Positions 12,831-26,700 of a stretch of DNA of 64,000 bases are shown here, piece after piece. The notes below the pieces were generated by a model. That model did no database searches, was not told the origin of the DNA, and saw only the letters and a program-made list of their open reading frames with translations. The DNA is from Atherix ibis. Taxonomy: Eukaryota > Arthropoda > Insecta > Diptera > Athericidae. How positions within the stretch are numbered: the stretch's first letter is position 1; each line of letters starts with the position of its first letter. The translations under genes were made by a program, and so were the position numbers. Where the stretch lies: assembly GCA_958298945.1 (NCBI GenBank), contig CATQJD010000111.1:186001-250000 (forward strand), in the 5' to 3' direction.

Positions 12831-14830
12831 CTACTTCATATTCCTCTTAAACATATTACTTCATATTCGTTTTAAACATACTACTTCATATTACTCTTAA
12901 ACATACAACTTCATATTCGTCTTAAACATACTACTTCATATTCCTCTTAAATATACTACTTCATATTCCTCGTAAATATACTACTTCATATTCCTCTTAA
13001 AAATACGACTTCATATTCCTCTTAAACATACTACTTCATATTCCTTTTAAACATACTACTTCATATTCCTCTTAAACATATTACTTCATATTCCGCTTAA
13101 ACATACTACTTCATATTCCTCTTAAATATACTACTTTATATTCCCCTTAAATATACTACTTCATATTCCTCTTAAACATACTACTTCATATTCCTCTTAA
13201 ATATACTAATTCATATTCCTCTTAAACATACTACTTCATATTCCTCTTAAATATACTACTTCATATTACTCTTAAACATACTACTTCTTATTCCTCTTAA
13301 ACATACTACTTCATATTCCACTGAAACATATGATACTACTTCATATTCCTCTTAAACATACTACTTCATATTCCTCTTAAACATACTACTTCATATTCCT
13401 ATTTAATATACTACTTCATATTCCTCTTAAATATACTACTTCATATTCCTCTTAAATATACTACTTCATATTCCTCTTAAACATACTACTTCATATTCCT
13501 CTTAAACATACTACTTCATATTCCTCTTAAACATACTACTTCATATTCCTCTTAAACATACTATTTCATATTCCTCTTAAATATACTACTTCATATTCAT
13601 CTTAAATATACTACTTCATATTCCTCTTAAGTATACTACTTCATATTCCTCTTAAATATACTACTTCATATTCCTCTTAAATATACTACTTCATATTCCT
13701 CTTAAATATACTACTTCATATTCCTCTTAAACATACTACTTCATATTCCTTTTAAACATACTACTTCATATTCCTCTCAAACAAACTACTTCATATTCCT
13801 CTTAAACATACTACTTCATATTCTTCTTAAATATACTACTTCATATTCATCTTAAATATACTACTTCATATTCTTCTTAAATATACTACTTCATATTCCT
13901 CTTAAATATACTACTTGATATTCCTCTTAAATATACTACTTCATATTCCTCTTAAATATACTACTTCATATTCCTCTAAAACGTACTACTTCATAATGAT
14001 CTTAAACATACTCCTTCATATTCCTCTTAAATATACTACTTCATATTCCTCTTAAACATACTACTTCATATTCCTCTTAAGCATACTACTTCATATTCCT
14101 CTTAAACATACTACTTCATATTCCTCTTAAATATACTTTTTCATATTCCTCTTAAACATAAGACTTCATATTCCTCTTAAACATACTACTTCATATTCTT
14201 CTTAAACATACTACTTCATATTCCTCTTTAACATACTACTTCATATTCCTCTTAAACATACTACTTCATATTCCTCTTAAACATACTTCTTCATATTAAT
14301 ATTAAACATACTACTTCATATTCCTCTTAAACATACTACTTCATATGCGTCTTAAACATAATACTTCATATTCCTCTTAAACATAATACTTCATATTCCT
14401 CTTAAACATACTACTTCATATTCCTCTTAAATATACTACTTCATATTCCTCTTAAACATACTACTTCATATTCCTCTTCAACATACTACTTCATATTCCT
14501 CTTAAACAAACTACTTCATATTATTCTTAAACATACTACTTCATATTCCTCTTAAATATACTACTTCATATTCCTCTTAAATATACTACTTCATATTCCT
14601 CTTAAATATACTACTTCATATTCCTCTTAAATATACTACTTCATATTCCTCTTAAACGTACTACTTCATAATGATCTTAAACATCCTCCTTCATATTCCT
14701 CTTAAATATACTACTTCATATTCCTCTTAAACATACTAGTTCATATTCCTCTTAAACATACTACTTCATATTTCTCTTAAATATACTACTTCATATTCCT
14801 CTTAAACATACTTTTTCATATTCCTCTTAA
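12831..14830. repeat. 2.0 kb segmental duplication, copy 2 (offset 3,560)
   Basis: This is colinear with 9,271-11,270. Much of it was copied again downstream: 13,021-14,170 to 15,801-16,950 and 14,371 onward to 16,951 onward. That makes it a middle generation in a three-level duplication series. Confidence 0.88.
13021..14170. repeat. Block repeated at offset 2,780
   Basis: This recurs at 15,801-16,950. ATTCCGCTT lies at 13,091 and 15,871, the TTCCACTGAAAC +5 insertion at 13,316 and 16,096, CTACTTGATA at 13,911 and 16,691, and CATAAGAC around 14,158 and 16,938. The offset is 111 monomers plus 5 bp. In the downstream copy the next 200 bp (14,171-14,370, with one A-plain-G cassette) are missing and the match resumes at offset 2,580. 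Confidence 0.87.
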
Positions 14831-15500
14831 ACATAATACTTCATATTCCTCTTAAACATACTACTTCATATTCCTCTTAAACATAATACTTAATATTCCT
14901 CTTATACATACTACTTCATATTCCTCTTAAACATACTACTTCATATTAATATTAAACATACTACTTCATATTCCTCTTAAACATACTACTTCATATGCGT
15001 CTTAAACATACTACTTCATATTCCTCTTAAACATATTACTTCATATTCGTTTTAAACATACTACTTCATATTACTCTTAAACATACAACTTCATATTCGT
15101 CTTAAACATACTACTTCATATTCCTCTTAAATATACTACTTCATATTCCTCGTAAATATACTACTTCATATTCCTCTTAAAAATACTACTTCATATTCCT
15201 CTTAAACATACTACTTCATATTCCTTTTAAACATACTACTTGATATTCCTCTTAAACATACTACTTCATATTCCGCTTAAACATACTACTTCATATTCCT
15301 CTTAAATATACTACTTTATATTCCCCTTAAATATACTACTTCATATTCCTCTTAAACATACTACTTCATATTCCTCTTCAATATACTACTTCATATTCCT
15401 CTTAAATATACTACTTCATATTCCTCTTAAACATACTACTTCATATTCGTCTTAAACATACTACTTCATATTCCTCTTAAACATACTACTTCATATTCCT
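14371..15500. repeat. Block repeated at offset 2,580
   Basis: This recurs at 16,951-18,080. CTCTTCAAC is at 14,473 and 17,053, ATGATC at 14,671 and 17,251, TTAATATTAA at 14,946 and 17,526, ATTCGTTTT at 15,046 and 17,626, and ACTTGATATT at about 15,238 and 17,818. The match ends where CCTTTTAAAC (15,499) faces CCTCTTAAAC (18,079). Confidence 0.87.
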
Positions 15501-15800
15501 TTTAAACATACTACTTCATATTCCTCTTAAACATATTACTTCATATTCCGCTTAAACATACTACTTCATATTCCTCTTAAATATACTACTTTATATTCCC
15601 CTTAAATATACTACTTCATATTCCTCTTAAACATACTACTTCATATTCCTCTTAAATATACTAATTCATATTCCTCTTAAACATACTACTTCATATTCCT
15701 CTTAAACGTACTACTTCATAATGATCTTAAACATCCTCCTTCATATTCCTCTTAAATATACTACTTCATATTCCTCTTAAACATACTGCTTCATATTCCT

Positions 15801-16950
15801 CTTAAACATACTACTTCATATTCCTTTTAAACATACTACTTCATATTCCTCTTAAACATATTACTTCATATTCCGCTTAAACATACTACTTCATATTCCT
15901 CTTAAATATACTACTTTATATTCCCCTTAAATATACTACTTCATATTCCTCTTAAACATACTACTTCATATTCCTCTTAAATATACTAATTCATATTCCT
16001 CTTAAACATACTACTTCATATTCCTCTTAAATATACTACTTCATATTACTCTTAAACATACTACTTCTTATTCCTCTTAAACATACTACTTCATATTCCA
16101 CTGAAACATATGATACTACTTCATATTCCTCTTAAACATACTACTTCATATTCCTCTTAAACATACTACTTCATATTCCTATTTAATATACTACTTCATA
16201 TTCCTCTTAAATATACTACTTCATATTCCTCTTAAATATACTACTTCATATTCCTCTTAAACATACTACTTCATATTCCTCTTAAACATACTACTTCATA
16301 TTCCTCTTAAACATACTACTTCATATTCCTCTTAAACATACTATTTCATATTCCTCTTAAATATACTACTTCATATTCATCTTAAATATACTACTTCATA
16401 TTCCTCTTAAGTATACTACTTCATATTCCTCTTAAATATACTACTTCATATTCCTCTTAAATATACTACTTCATATTCCTCTTAAATATACTACTTCATA
16501 TTCCTCTTAAACATACTACTTCATATTCCTTTTAAACATACTACTTCATATTCCTCTCAAACAAACTACTTCATATTCCTCTTAAACATACTACTTCATA
16601 TTCTTCTTAAATATACTACTTCATATTCATCTTAAATATACTACTTCATATTCTTCTTAAATATACTACTTCATATTCCTCTTAAATATACTACTTGATA
16701 TTCCTCTTAAATATACTACTTCATATTCCTCTTAAATATACTACTTCATATTCCTCTAAAACGTACTACTTCATAATGATCTTAAACATACTCCTTCATA
16801 TTCCTCTTAAATATACTACTTCATATTCCTCTTAAACATACTACTTCATATTCCTCTTAAGCATACTACTTCATATTCCTCTTAAACATACTACTTCATA
16901 TTCCTCTTAAATATACTTTTTCATATTCCTCTTAAACATAAGACTTCATA
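15801..16950. repeat. Copy of 13,021-14,170, ending at a 200-bp deletion junction
   Basis: This is colinear with 13,021-14,170 at 2,780 bp. At about 16,950 the sequence passes directly to the equivalent of 14,371, so eight monomers, including an A-plain-G cassette and an ACTTCTTCAT monomer, were lost in register. The rest continues as 16,951-18,080. Confidence 0.87.
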
Positions 16951-18080
16951 TTCCTCTTAAACATAATACTTCATATTCCTCTTAAACATACTACTTCATA
17001 TTCCTCTTAAATATACTACTTCATATTCCTCTTAAACATACTACTTCATATTCCTCTTCAACATACTACTTCATATTCCTCTTAAACAAACTACTTCATA
17101 TTATTCTTAAACATACTACTTCATATTCCTCTTAAATATACTACTTCATATTCCTCTTAAATATACTACTTCATATTCCTCTTAAATATACTACTTCATA
17201 TTCCTCTTAAATATACTACTTCATATTCCTCTTAAACGTACTACTTCATAATGATCTTAAACATCCTCCTTCATATTCCTCTTAAATATACTACTTCATA
17301 TTCCTCTTAAACATACTGCTTCATATTCCTCTTAAACATACTACTTCATATTTCTCTTAAATATACTACTTCATATTCCTCTTAAACATACTTTTTCATA
17401 TTCCTCTTAAACATAATACTTCATATTCCTCTTAAACATACTACTTCATATTCCTCTTAAACATAATACTTAATATTCCTCTTATACATACTACTTCATA
17501 TTCCTCTTAAACATACTACTTCATATTAATATTAAACATACTACTTCATATTCCTCTTAAACATACTACTTCATATGCGTCTTAAACATACTACTTCATA
17601 TTCCTCTTAAACATATTACTTCATATTCGTTTTAAACATACTACTTCATATTACTCTTAAACATACAACTTCATATTCGTCTTAAACATACTACTTCATA
17701 TTCCTCTTAAATATACTACTTCATATTCCTCGTAAATATACTACTTCATATTCCTCTTAAAAATACTACTTCATATTCCTCTTAAACATACTACTTCATA
17801 TTCCTTTTAAACATACTACTTGATATTCCTCTTAAACATACTACTTCATATTCCGCTTAAACATACTACTTCATATTCCTCTTAAATATACTACTTTATA
17901 TTCCCCTTAAATATACTACTTCATATTCCTCTTAAACATACTACTTCATATTCCTCTTCAATATACTACTTCATATTCCTCTTAAATATACTACTTCATA
18001 TTCCTCTTAAACATACTACTTCATATTCGTCTTAAACATACTACTTCATATTCCTCTTAAACATACTACTTCATATTCCT
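16951..18080. repeat. Copy of 14,371-15,500 (offset 2,580)
   Basis: Long stretches of this copy show no difference from 14,371-15,500 by eye. Shared rare changes such as CATAATACTTAATATTCC (14,884/17,464) confirm descent. One difference is ACATACTAGTTC near 14,734 against ACATACTGCTTC near 17,314. Confidence 0.87.
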
Positions 18081-21000
18081 CTTAAACATACTACTTCATA
18101 TTCCTCTTAAATATACTACTTCATATTCCTCTTAAATATACTACTTCATATTCCTCTTAAATATACTACTTCATATTCCTCTTAAATATACTACTTCATA
18201 TTCCTCTTAAATATAATACTTCATATTCCTTTTAAACATACTACTTCATATTCCTCTTAAACATACTACTTCATATTTCTGTTAAATATACTACTTCATA
18301 TTCCTCTTAAATATACTACTTCATATTCCTCTTAAATATACTACTTCATATTCCTCTTAAATATACTACTTCATATTCCTCTTAAATATACTACTTCATA
18401 TTCCTCTTAAATATACTACTTGATATTGCTCTTAAACATACTATTTCATATTCCTCTTAAACATACTACTACATATGCCTCTTAAACATACTACTTCATA
18501 TTCCTCTTAAACATACTACTGCATATTCCTCTTCAATATACTACCTCATATTCCTCCTAAACATACTACTTCGTACTCCTCTTAAATATATAACTTCATA
18601 TTCCTCTTAAATATACTACTTCATATTCCTCTTAAACATACTACTTCATATTCCTCTTAAATATACAACTTCATATTCCTCTTAAATATACTACTTCATA
18701 TTCCTCTTAAATATACAACTTCATATTCCTCTTAAACATACTACTTCATATTCCTTTTAAACATACTACTTCATATTCCTCTTAAACAAACTTCTTCATA
18801 TTCCCCTTAAACATACTACTTCATATTCCTCTTAAATATACTACTTCATATTCATCTTAAATATACTACTTCATATTCCTCTTAAATATACTACTTCATA
18901 TTCCTCTTAAATATACTACTTCATATTCCTCTTAAATATACTACTTCATATTCCTCTTAAATATACTACTTCATATTCCTCTTAAACATACTACTTCAAA
19001 ATGATCTTAAACATCCTCCTTCATATTCCTCTTAAATATACTACTTCATATTCCTCTTAAACATACTACTTCATATTCCTCTTAAACATACTACTTCATA
19101 TTTCTCTTAAATATACTACTTCATATTCCTCTTAAACATACTTTTTCATATTCCTCTTAAACATAATACTTCATATTCCTCTTAAACATACTATTTCATA
19201 TTCCTCTTAAACATACTACTTCATATTCCTCTTAAACATACTACTTCATATTAATATTAAACATACTACTTCATATTCCTCTTAAACATACTACTTCATA
19301 TGCGTCTTAAACATACTACTTCACATTTTCTTAAACATAATACTTCATATTCCTCTTAAACATACTACTTCATATTCCTCTTAAATATACTACTTCATAT
19401 TCCTCGTAAATATACTACTTCATATTCCTCTTAAATATACTACTTCATATTCCTCTTAAACATACTACTTCATATTTCTCTTAACCATACTACTTCATAT
19501 TACTCTTAAATATACTACTTCATATTCCTCTTAAACATACTACTTCATATTCCTCTTAAATATACTACTTCATATTCCCTTAAATATACTACTTCATATT
19601 CCTCTTCAATATACTACTTCATATTCCTCTTAAATATACTACTTCATATTCCTCTTAAACATACTACTTCATATTCCTCTTAAACATACTACTTCATATT
19701 CCTCTTAAACATACTACTTCATATTCCTCTTAAACATACTACTTCATATTCCTCTTAAATATACTACTTCATATTCCTCTAATATACTACTTCATATTCC
19801 TCTTAAATATACTACTTCATATTCCTCTTAAATATACTACTTCATATTCTTCTTGAATATAATACTTCATATTCCTCTAAAACATACTACTTCATATTCC
19901 TCTTAAATATACTACTTCATATTCCTCTTAAATATACTACTTCATATTCCACTTAAATATACTACTTCATATTCCTCTTAAACGTACTACTTCATAATGA
20001 TCTTAAACAACTTCCTTCATATTCCTCTTAAATATACTACTTCATATTCCTCTTAAACATACTACTTCATATTCCTCTTAAACATACTATTTCATATTTC
20101 TCTTAAATATACTACTTCATATTCCTCTTAAACATACTTTTTCATATTCCTCTTAAACATAATACTTAATATTCCTCTTAAACATACTACTTCATATTCC
20201 TCTTAAACATACTACTTCATATTCCTCTTAAACATACTACTTCATATTCCTCGTAAATATACTACTTCATAATCCTATTAAACATACTACTTCATATTAC
20301 TCTTAAATATACTACTTCATATTACTCTTAAACATACTACTTCATATTCCTCTTAAACATACTACTTCATATTCCTCTTAAATATACTACTTCATATTCC
20401 TCTTAAATATACTACTTCATATTCCTCTTAAACGTACTACTTCATAATGATCTTAAACATCCTCCTTCATATTCCTCTTAAATATACTACTTCATATTCC
20501 TCTTAAACATACTACTTCATATTCCTCTTAAACATACTACTTCATATTTCTCTTAAATATACTACTTCATATTCCTCTTAAACATACTTTTTCATATTCC
20601 TCTTAAACATAATACTTCATATTCCTCTTAAACATACTACTTCATATTCCTCTTAAACATACTACTTCATATTCCTCTTAAACATACTACTTCATATTAA
20701 TATTAAACATACTACTTCATATTCCTCTTAAACATACTACTTCATATGCGTCTTAAACATACTACTGCATATTCCTCTTAAACATAATACTTCATATTCC
20801 CTTAAATATACTACTTCATAGTCCTCTTCAATATACTACTTCATATTCCTCTTAAATATACTACTTCATATTCCTCTTAAACATACTACTTCATATTCCT
20901 CTCAAACATACTACTTCATATTCCTCTTAAACATACTACTTCATATTCCTCTTAAACATACAACTTCATATTCCTCTTAAATATACTACTTCATATTCCT

Positions 21001-22740
21001 CTAATATACTACTTCATATTCCTCTTAAATATACTACTTCATATTCCTCTTAAATATACTACTTCATATTCCTCTTAAATATACAACTTCATATTCCTCT
21101 TAAACATACTACTTCATATTACTTTTATACATACTACTTCATATTCCTCTTAAACATAATACTTCATATTCCTCTTAAACATACTACTTCATATTCCTCT
21201 TAAACATACTACTTCATATTCCTCTTAAACATACTACTTCATATTCCTCTTAAACATACTACTTCATATTAATATTAAACATACTACTTCATATTCCTCT
21301 TAAACATACTACTTCATATGCGTATTAAACATACTACTTCATATTCCTCTTAAACATAAGACTTCATATTCCTCTTAAACATACTACTTCATATTCCTCT
21401 TAAATATACTACTTCATATTCCTCTTAAATATACTCCTTCATATTCCTCTTAAACATACTACTTCATATTCCTCTTAAACATACTACTTCATATTCCTCT
21501 TAAACATACTACTTCATATTCCTCTTAAGCATACTACTTCATATTCCTCTTAAATATACTACTTCATATTCCTCTTAAATATACTACTTCATATTCCTAT
21601 TAAATATACTACTTCATATTCCTCTTAAATATACGACTTCATATTCCTCTTAAATATAATACTTCATATTCCTCTAAAACATACTACTTCATATTCCTCT
21701 TAAACATACTACTTCATATTTCCCTTAAACATACTACTTCATATTCCTCTTAAACATACTACTTCATATTCCTCTTAAACATACTACTGCATATTCCTCT
21801 TAAATATAATACCTCATATTCGTCCTAAACATACTACTTCGTATTCCTCTTAAATATATAACTTCATATTCCTCTTAAATATACTACTTCATATTCCTCT
21901 TAAGCATACTACTTCATATTCCTCTTAAATATACTACTTCATATTCCTCTTAAATATACTACTTAATATTCCTCTTAAATATACTACTTCATATTCCTCT
22001 TAAATATACGACTTCATATTCCTCTTAAATATAATACTTCATATTCCTCTAAAACATACTACTTCATATTCCTCTTAAACATACTACTTCATATTCCTCT
22101 TAAACATACTACTTCATATTCCTCTTAAACATACTACTTCATATTAATATTAAACATACTACTTCATATTCCTCTTAAACATACTACATCATATGCGTCT
22201 TAAACATACTACTTCATATTCCTCTTAAACATAATACTTCATATTCCTCTTAAACATACTACTTCATATTCCTCTTAAATATTCTACTTCATATTCCTCT
22301 TAAATATACTACTTCATATTCCTCTTAAATATACTACTTCATATTCCTCTTAAATATACTACCTGATATTGCTCTTAAACATACTATTTCATATTCCTCT
22401 TAAACATACTACTTCATATTCCTCTTAAACATACTACTTCATATTCCTCTTAAACATACTACTGCATATTCCTCTTATATATACTACCTCATATTCGTCC
22501 TAAACATACTACTTCGTATTCCTCTTAAATATATAACTTCATATTCCTCTTAAATATACTACTTCATATTCCTCTTAAACATACTACTTCATATTTCTCT
22601 TAAATATACAACTTCATATTCATCTTAAATATACTACTTCATTTCCTCTTAAATATACTACTTCATATTCCTCTTAAATATACTACTTCATATTCCTCTT
22701 AAATATACAACTTCATATTCCTCTTAAAAATACTACTTCA
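18081..22740. repeat. Diverged mosaic stretch of the satellite with several small register slips
   Basis: No long duplication partner is obvious here, though all DNA is the same satellite. It holds a TTTCTGTT monomer (18,276), GATATTGCTC (18,422), a T marker with the variant TTCAAAATGATC (about 18,997) leading to A at 19,251 and G at 19,302, and a full T-to-G run at 20,436-20,760. Small losses of register occur near 19,321 (CACATTTTCTT), 19,575 and 20,799 (ATTCCCTTAAA), 19,780 and 20,999 (CCTCTAATATAC, -2) and 22,641 (TTCATTTCC, -1). A 375-bp local repeat places CATACGAC-type AAATATACGAC monomers at 21,631 and 22,006. Confidence 0.75.
20436..20760. repeat. T-to-G marker run, 13 monomers
   Basis: This is a clear example of a conserved series: AACGTAC, TTCATAATGATC, CATCCTCC, several plain monomers, ATTTCTCTTAAATA, ACTTTTTCAT, CATAATAC, plain monomers, TTAATATTAA (20,698) and ATGCGTC (20,746). 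The distance from ATAATGATC to GCG is about 301 bp, the same as at 33,961-34,265. Related runs start near 381, 4,895, 7,821, 8,979, 11,109, 14,669, 17,249, 25,888, 31,838, 46,184 and 59,603. Confidence 0.82.
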
Positions 22741-23386
22741 TATTCCTCTTAAACATACTACTTCATATTCCTCTTAAAAATACTACTTCATATTCCTCTT
22801 AAACATACTACTTCATATTAATATTAAACATACTACTTCATATTCCTCTTAAACATACTACTTCATATGCGTCTTAAACATACTACTTCATATTCCTCTT
22901 AAACATAAGACTTCATATTCCTCTTAAACATACTACTTCATATACCTCTTAAATATACTACTTCATATTCCTCTTAAATATACTACTTCATATTCCTCTT
23001 AAACATACTACTTCATATTCCTCTTAAACATACTACTTCAAATTCCTCTTAAACATACTACTTCATATTCCTCTTAAGCATACTACTTCATATTCCTCTT
23101 AAATATAATACTTCATATTCCTCTAAAACATACTACTTCATATTCCTCTCAAACATACTACTTCATATTCCTCTTAAATATACTACTTCATATTCTTCTT
23201 AAACATACTACTTCATATTCCTCTTAAAAATACTACTTCATATTCCTCTTAAACATACTACTTCATATTAATATTAAACATACTACTTCATATTCCTCTT
23301 AAACATACTACTTCATATGCGTCTTAAACATACTACTTCATATTCCTCTTCAACATAATACTTCATATTCCTCTTAAACATACTAC
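22741..23386. repeat. Block repeated at offset 1,521
   Basis: This recurs at 24,262-24,907. TTAATATTAA lies at 22,818 and 24,339 and again at 23,268 and 24,789, and TATACCTCTT at 22,941 and 24,462. The offset is 61 monomers minus 4 bp, matching a 1-bp loss (TTCATTTCC near 23,814) and a 3-bp loss (TACTACATATTCC near 24,184) between the copies. Confidence 0.83.
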
Positions 23387-24261
23387 TTCATATTAATATT
23401 AAACATACTACTTCATATTCCTCTTAAAAATACCACTTCATATTCCTCTTAAACGTACTTTTTCATATTCCTCTTAAACATAATACTTCATATTCCTCTT
23501 AAACATACTACTTCATATTCCTCTTAAACATACTACTTCATATTCCTCTTAAAAATACTACTTCATATTCCTCTTAAAAATACTACTTCATATTCCTCTT
23601 AAACATATTACTTCATATTCCTCTTAAACATACTACTTCATATTTCTCTTAAATATACTACTTCATATTCCTCTTAAACATACTTTTTCATATTCCTCTT
23701 AAACATAATACTTCATATTCCTCTTAAACATACTACTTCATATTCCTCTTAAACATACTACTTCATATTTCTCTTAAATATACAACTTCATATTCATCTT
23801 AAATATACTACTTCATTTCCTCTTAAATATACTACTTCATATTCCTCTTAAATATACTACTTCATATTCCTCTTAAATATACAACTTCATATTCCTCTTA
23901 AACATACTACTTCATATTACTTTTATACATACTACTTCATATTCCTCTTAAACAAACTACTTCATATTCCTCTTAAACATACTACTTCATATTCCTCTTA
24001 AATATACTACTTCATATTCATCTTAAATATACTACTTCATATGCCTCTTAAATATACTACTTCATATTCCTCTTAAATATACTACTTCATTTTCCTCTTA
24101 AATATACTACTTCATATTCCTCTTAAATATACTACTTCATATTCCTCTTAAACGTACTACTTCATATTTCTCTTAAATATACTACATATTCCTCTTAAAC
24201 ATACTTTTTCATATTCCTCTTAAACATAATACTTCATATTCCTCTTAAACATACTACTTCA

Positions 24262-24907
24262 TATTCCTCTTAAACATACTACTTCATATTCCTCTTAAAA
24301 ATACTACTTCATATTCCTCTTAAACATACTACTTCATATTAATATTAAACATACTACTTCATATTCCTCTTAAACATACTACTTCATATGCGTCTTAAAC
24401 ATACTACTTCATATTCCTCTTAAACATAAGACTTCATATTCCTCTTAAACATACTACTTCATATACCTCTTAAATATACTACTTCATATTCCTCTTAAAT
24501 ATACTACTTCATATTCCTCTTAAACATACTACTTCATATTCCTCTTAAACATACTACTTCAAATTCCTCTTAAACATACTACTTCATATTCCTCTTAAGC
24601 ATACTACTTCATATTCCTCTTAAATATAATACTTCATATTCCTCTAAAACATACTACTTCATATTCCTCTCAAACATACTACTTCATATTCCTCTTAAAT
24701 ATACTACTTCATATTCCTCTTAAACATACTACTTCATATTCCTCTTAAAAATACTACTTCATATTCCTCTTAAACATACTACTTCATATTAATATTAAAC
24801 ATACTACTTCATATTCCTCTTAAACATACTACTTCATATGCGTCTTAAACATACTACCTCATATTCCTCTTAAACATAATACTTCATATTCCTCTTAAAC
24901 ATACTAC
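24262..24907. repeat. Copy of 22,741-23,386 (offset 1,521)
   Basis: This is colinear with 22,741-23,386, with AAAAATAC, A, G, CATAAGAC, TATACCTCTT, TTCAAATTCC and TTAAGCATAC monomers in the same order. The -1 slip TTCATTTCC next to CATACAAC and ATTCATC recurs at about 22,641, 23,814 and 25,538, so a further short segment was copied three times through this region. Confidence 0.82.
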
Positions 24908-26700
24908 TTCATATTCCTCTTAAATATACTACTTCATATTCCTCTTAAACATACTACTTCATATTCCTCTTAAAAATACTACTTCATATTCCTCTTAAAC
25001 ATACTACTTCATATTAATATTAAACATACTACTTCATATTCCTCTTAAAAATACTACTTCATATTCCTCTTAAACATATTACTTCATATTCCTCTTACAC
25101 ATACTACTTCATATTTCTCTTAAATATACTACTTCATATTCCTCTTAAACATACTTTTTCATATTCCTCTTAAACATAATACTTCATATTCCTCTTAAAC
25201 ATACTACTTCATATTCCTCTTAAACATACTACTTCATATTCCTCTTAAAAATACTACTTCATATTCCTCTTAAACATACTACTTCATATTAATATTAAAC
25301 ATACTACTTCATATTCCTCTTAAACATACTACTTCATATGCGTCTTAAACATACTACCTCATATTCCTCTTAAACATAAGACTTCATATTCCTCTTAAAC
25401 ATACTACTTCGTATTCCTCTTAAATATATAACTTCATATTCCTCTTAAATATACTACTTCATATTCCTCTTAAACATACTACTTCATATTTCTCTTAAAT
25501 ATACAACTTCATATTCATCTTAAATATACTACTTCATTTCCTCTTAAATATACTACTTCTTATTCCTCTTAAATATACTACTTCATATTCCTCTTAAATA
25601 TACAACTTCATATTCCTCTTAAACATACTACTTTATATTACTTTTATACATACTACTTCATATTCCTCTTAAACAAACTACTTCATATTCCTCTTAAACA
25701 TACTACTTCATATTCCTCTTAAATATACTACTTCATATTCATCTTAAATATACTACTTCATATTCCTCTTAAATATACTACTTCATATTCCTCTTAAATA
25801 TACTACTTCATATTGCTCTTAAATATACTACTTCATATTCCTCTTAAATATACTACTTCATATTCCTCTTAAACGTACTACTTCATAATGATCTTAAACA
25901 TCCTCCTTCATATTCCTCTTAAATATACTACTTCATATTCCTCTTAAACATACTACTTCATATTCCTCTTAAACATACTACTTCATATTTCTCTTAAATA
26001 TACTACTTCATATTCCTCTTAAACATACTTTTTCATATTCCTCTTAAACATAATACTTCATATTCCTCTTAAACATACTACTTCATATTCCTCTTAAACA
26101 TTCTACTTCATATTCCTCTTAAAAATACTACTTCATATTCCTCTTAAACATACTACTTCATATTAATATTAAACATACTACTTCATATTCCTCTTAAACA
26201 TACTACTTCATATGCGTCTTAAACATACTACTTCATATTCCTCTTAAACATAAGACTTCATATTCCTCTTAAACATACTACTTCATATTCCTCTTAAATA
26301 TACTACTTCATATTCCTCTTAAATATACTACTTCATATTCCTCTTAAACAAACTACTTCATATTCCTCTCAAACATACTACTTCATATTCCTCTTAAACA
26401 TACTACTTCATATTCCTCTTAAGCATACTCCTTCATATTCCTCTTAAATATAATACTTCATATTCCTCTAAAACATACTACTTCATATTCCTCTCAAACA
26501 TACTACTTCATATTCCTCTTAAACATACTACTTCATATTCCTCTTAAACATACTACTTCATATTAATATTAAACATACTACTTCATATTCCTCTTAAACA
26601 TACTACTTCATATGCGTCTTAAACATACTACTTCATATTCCTCTTAAACATAATACTTCATATTCCTCTTAAACATACTACTTCATATTCCTCTTAAATA

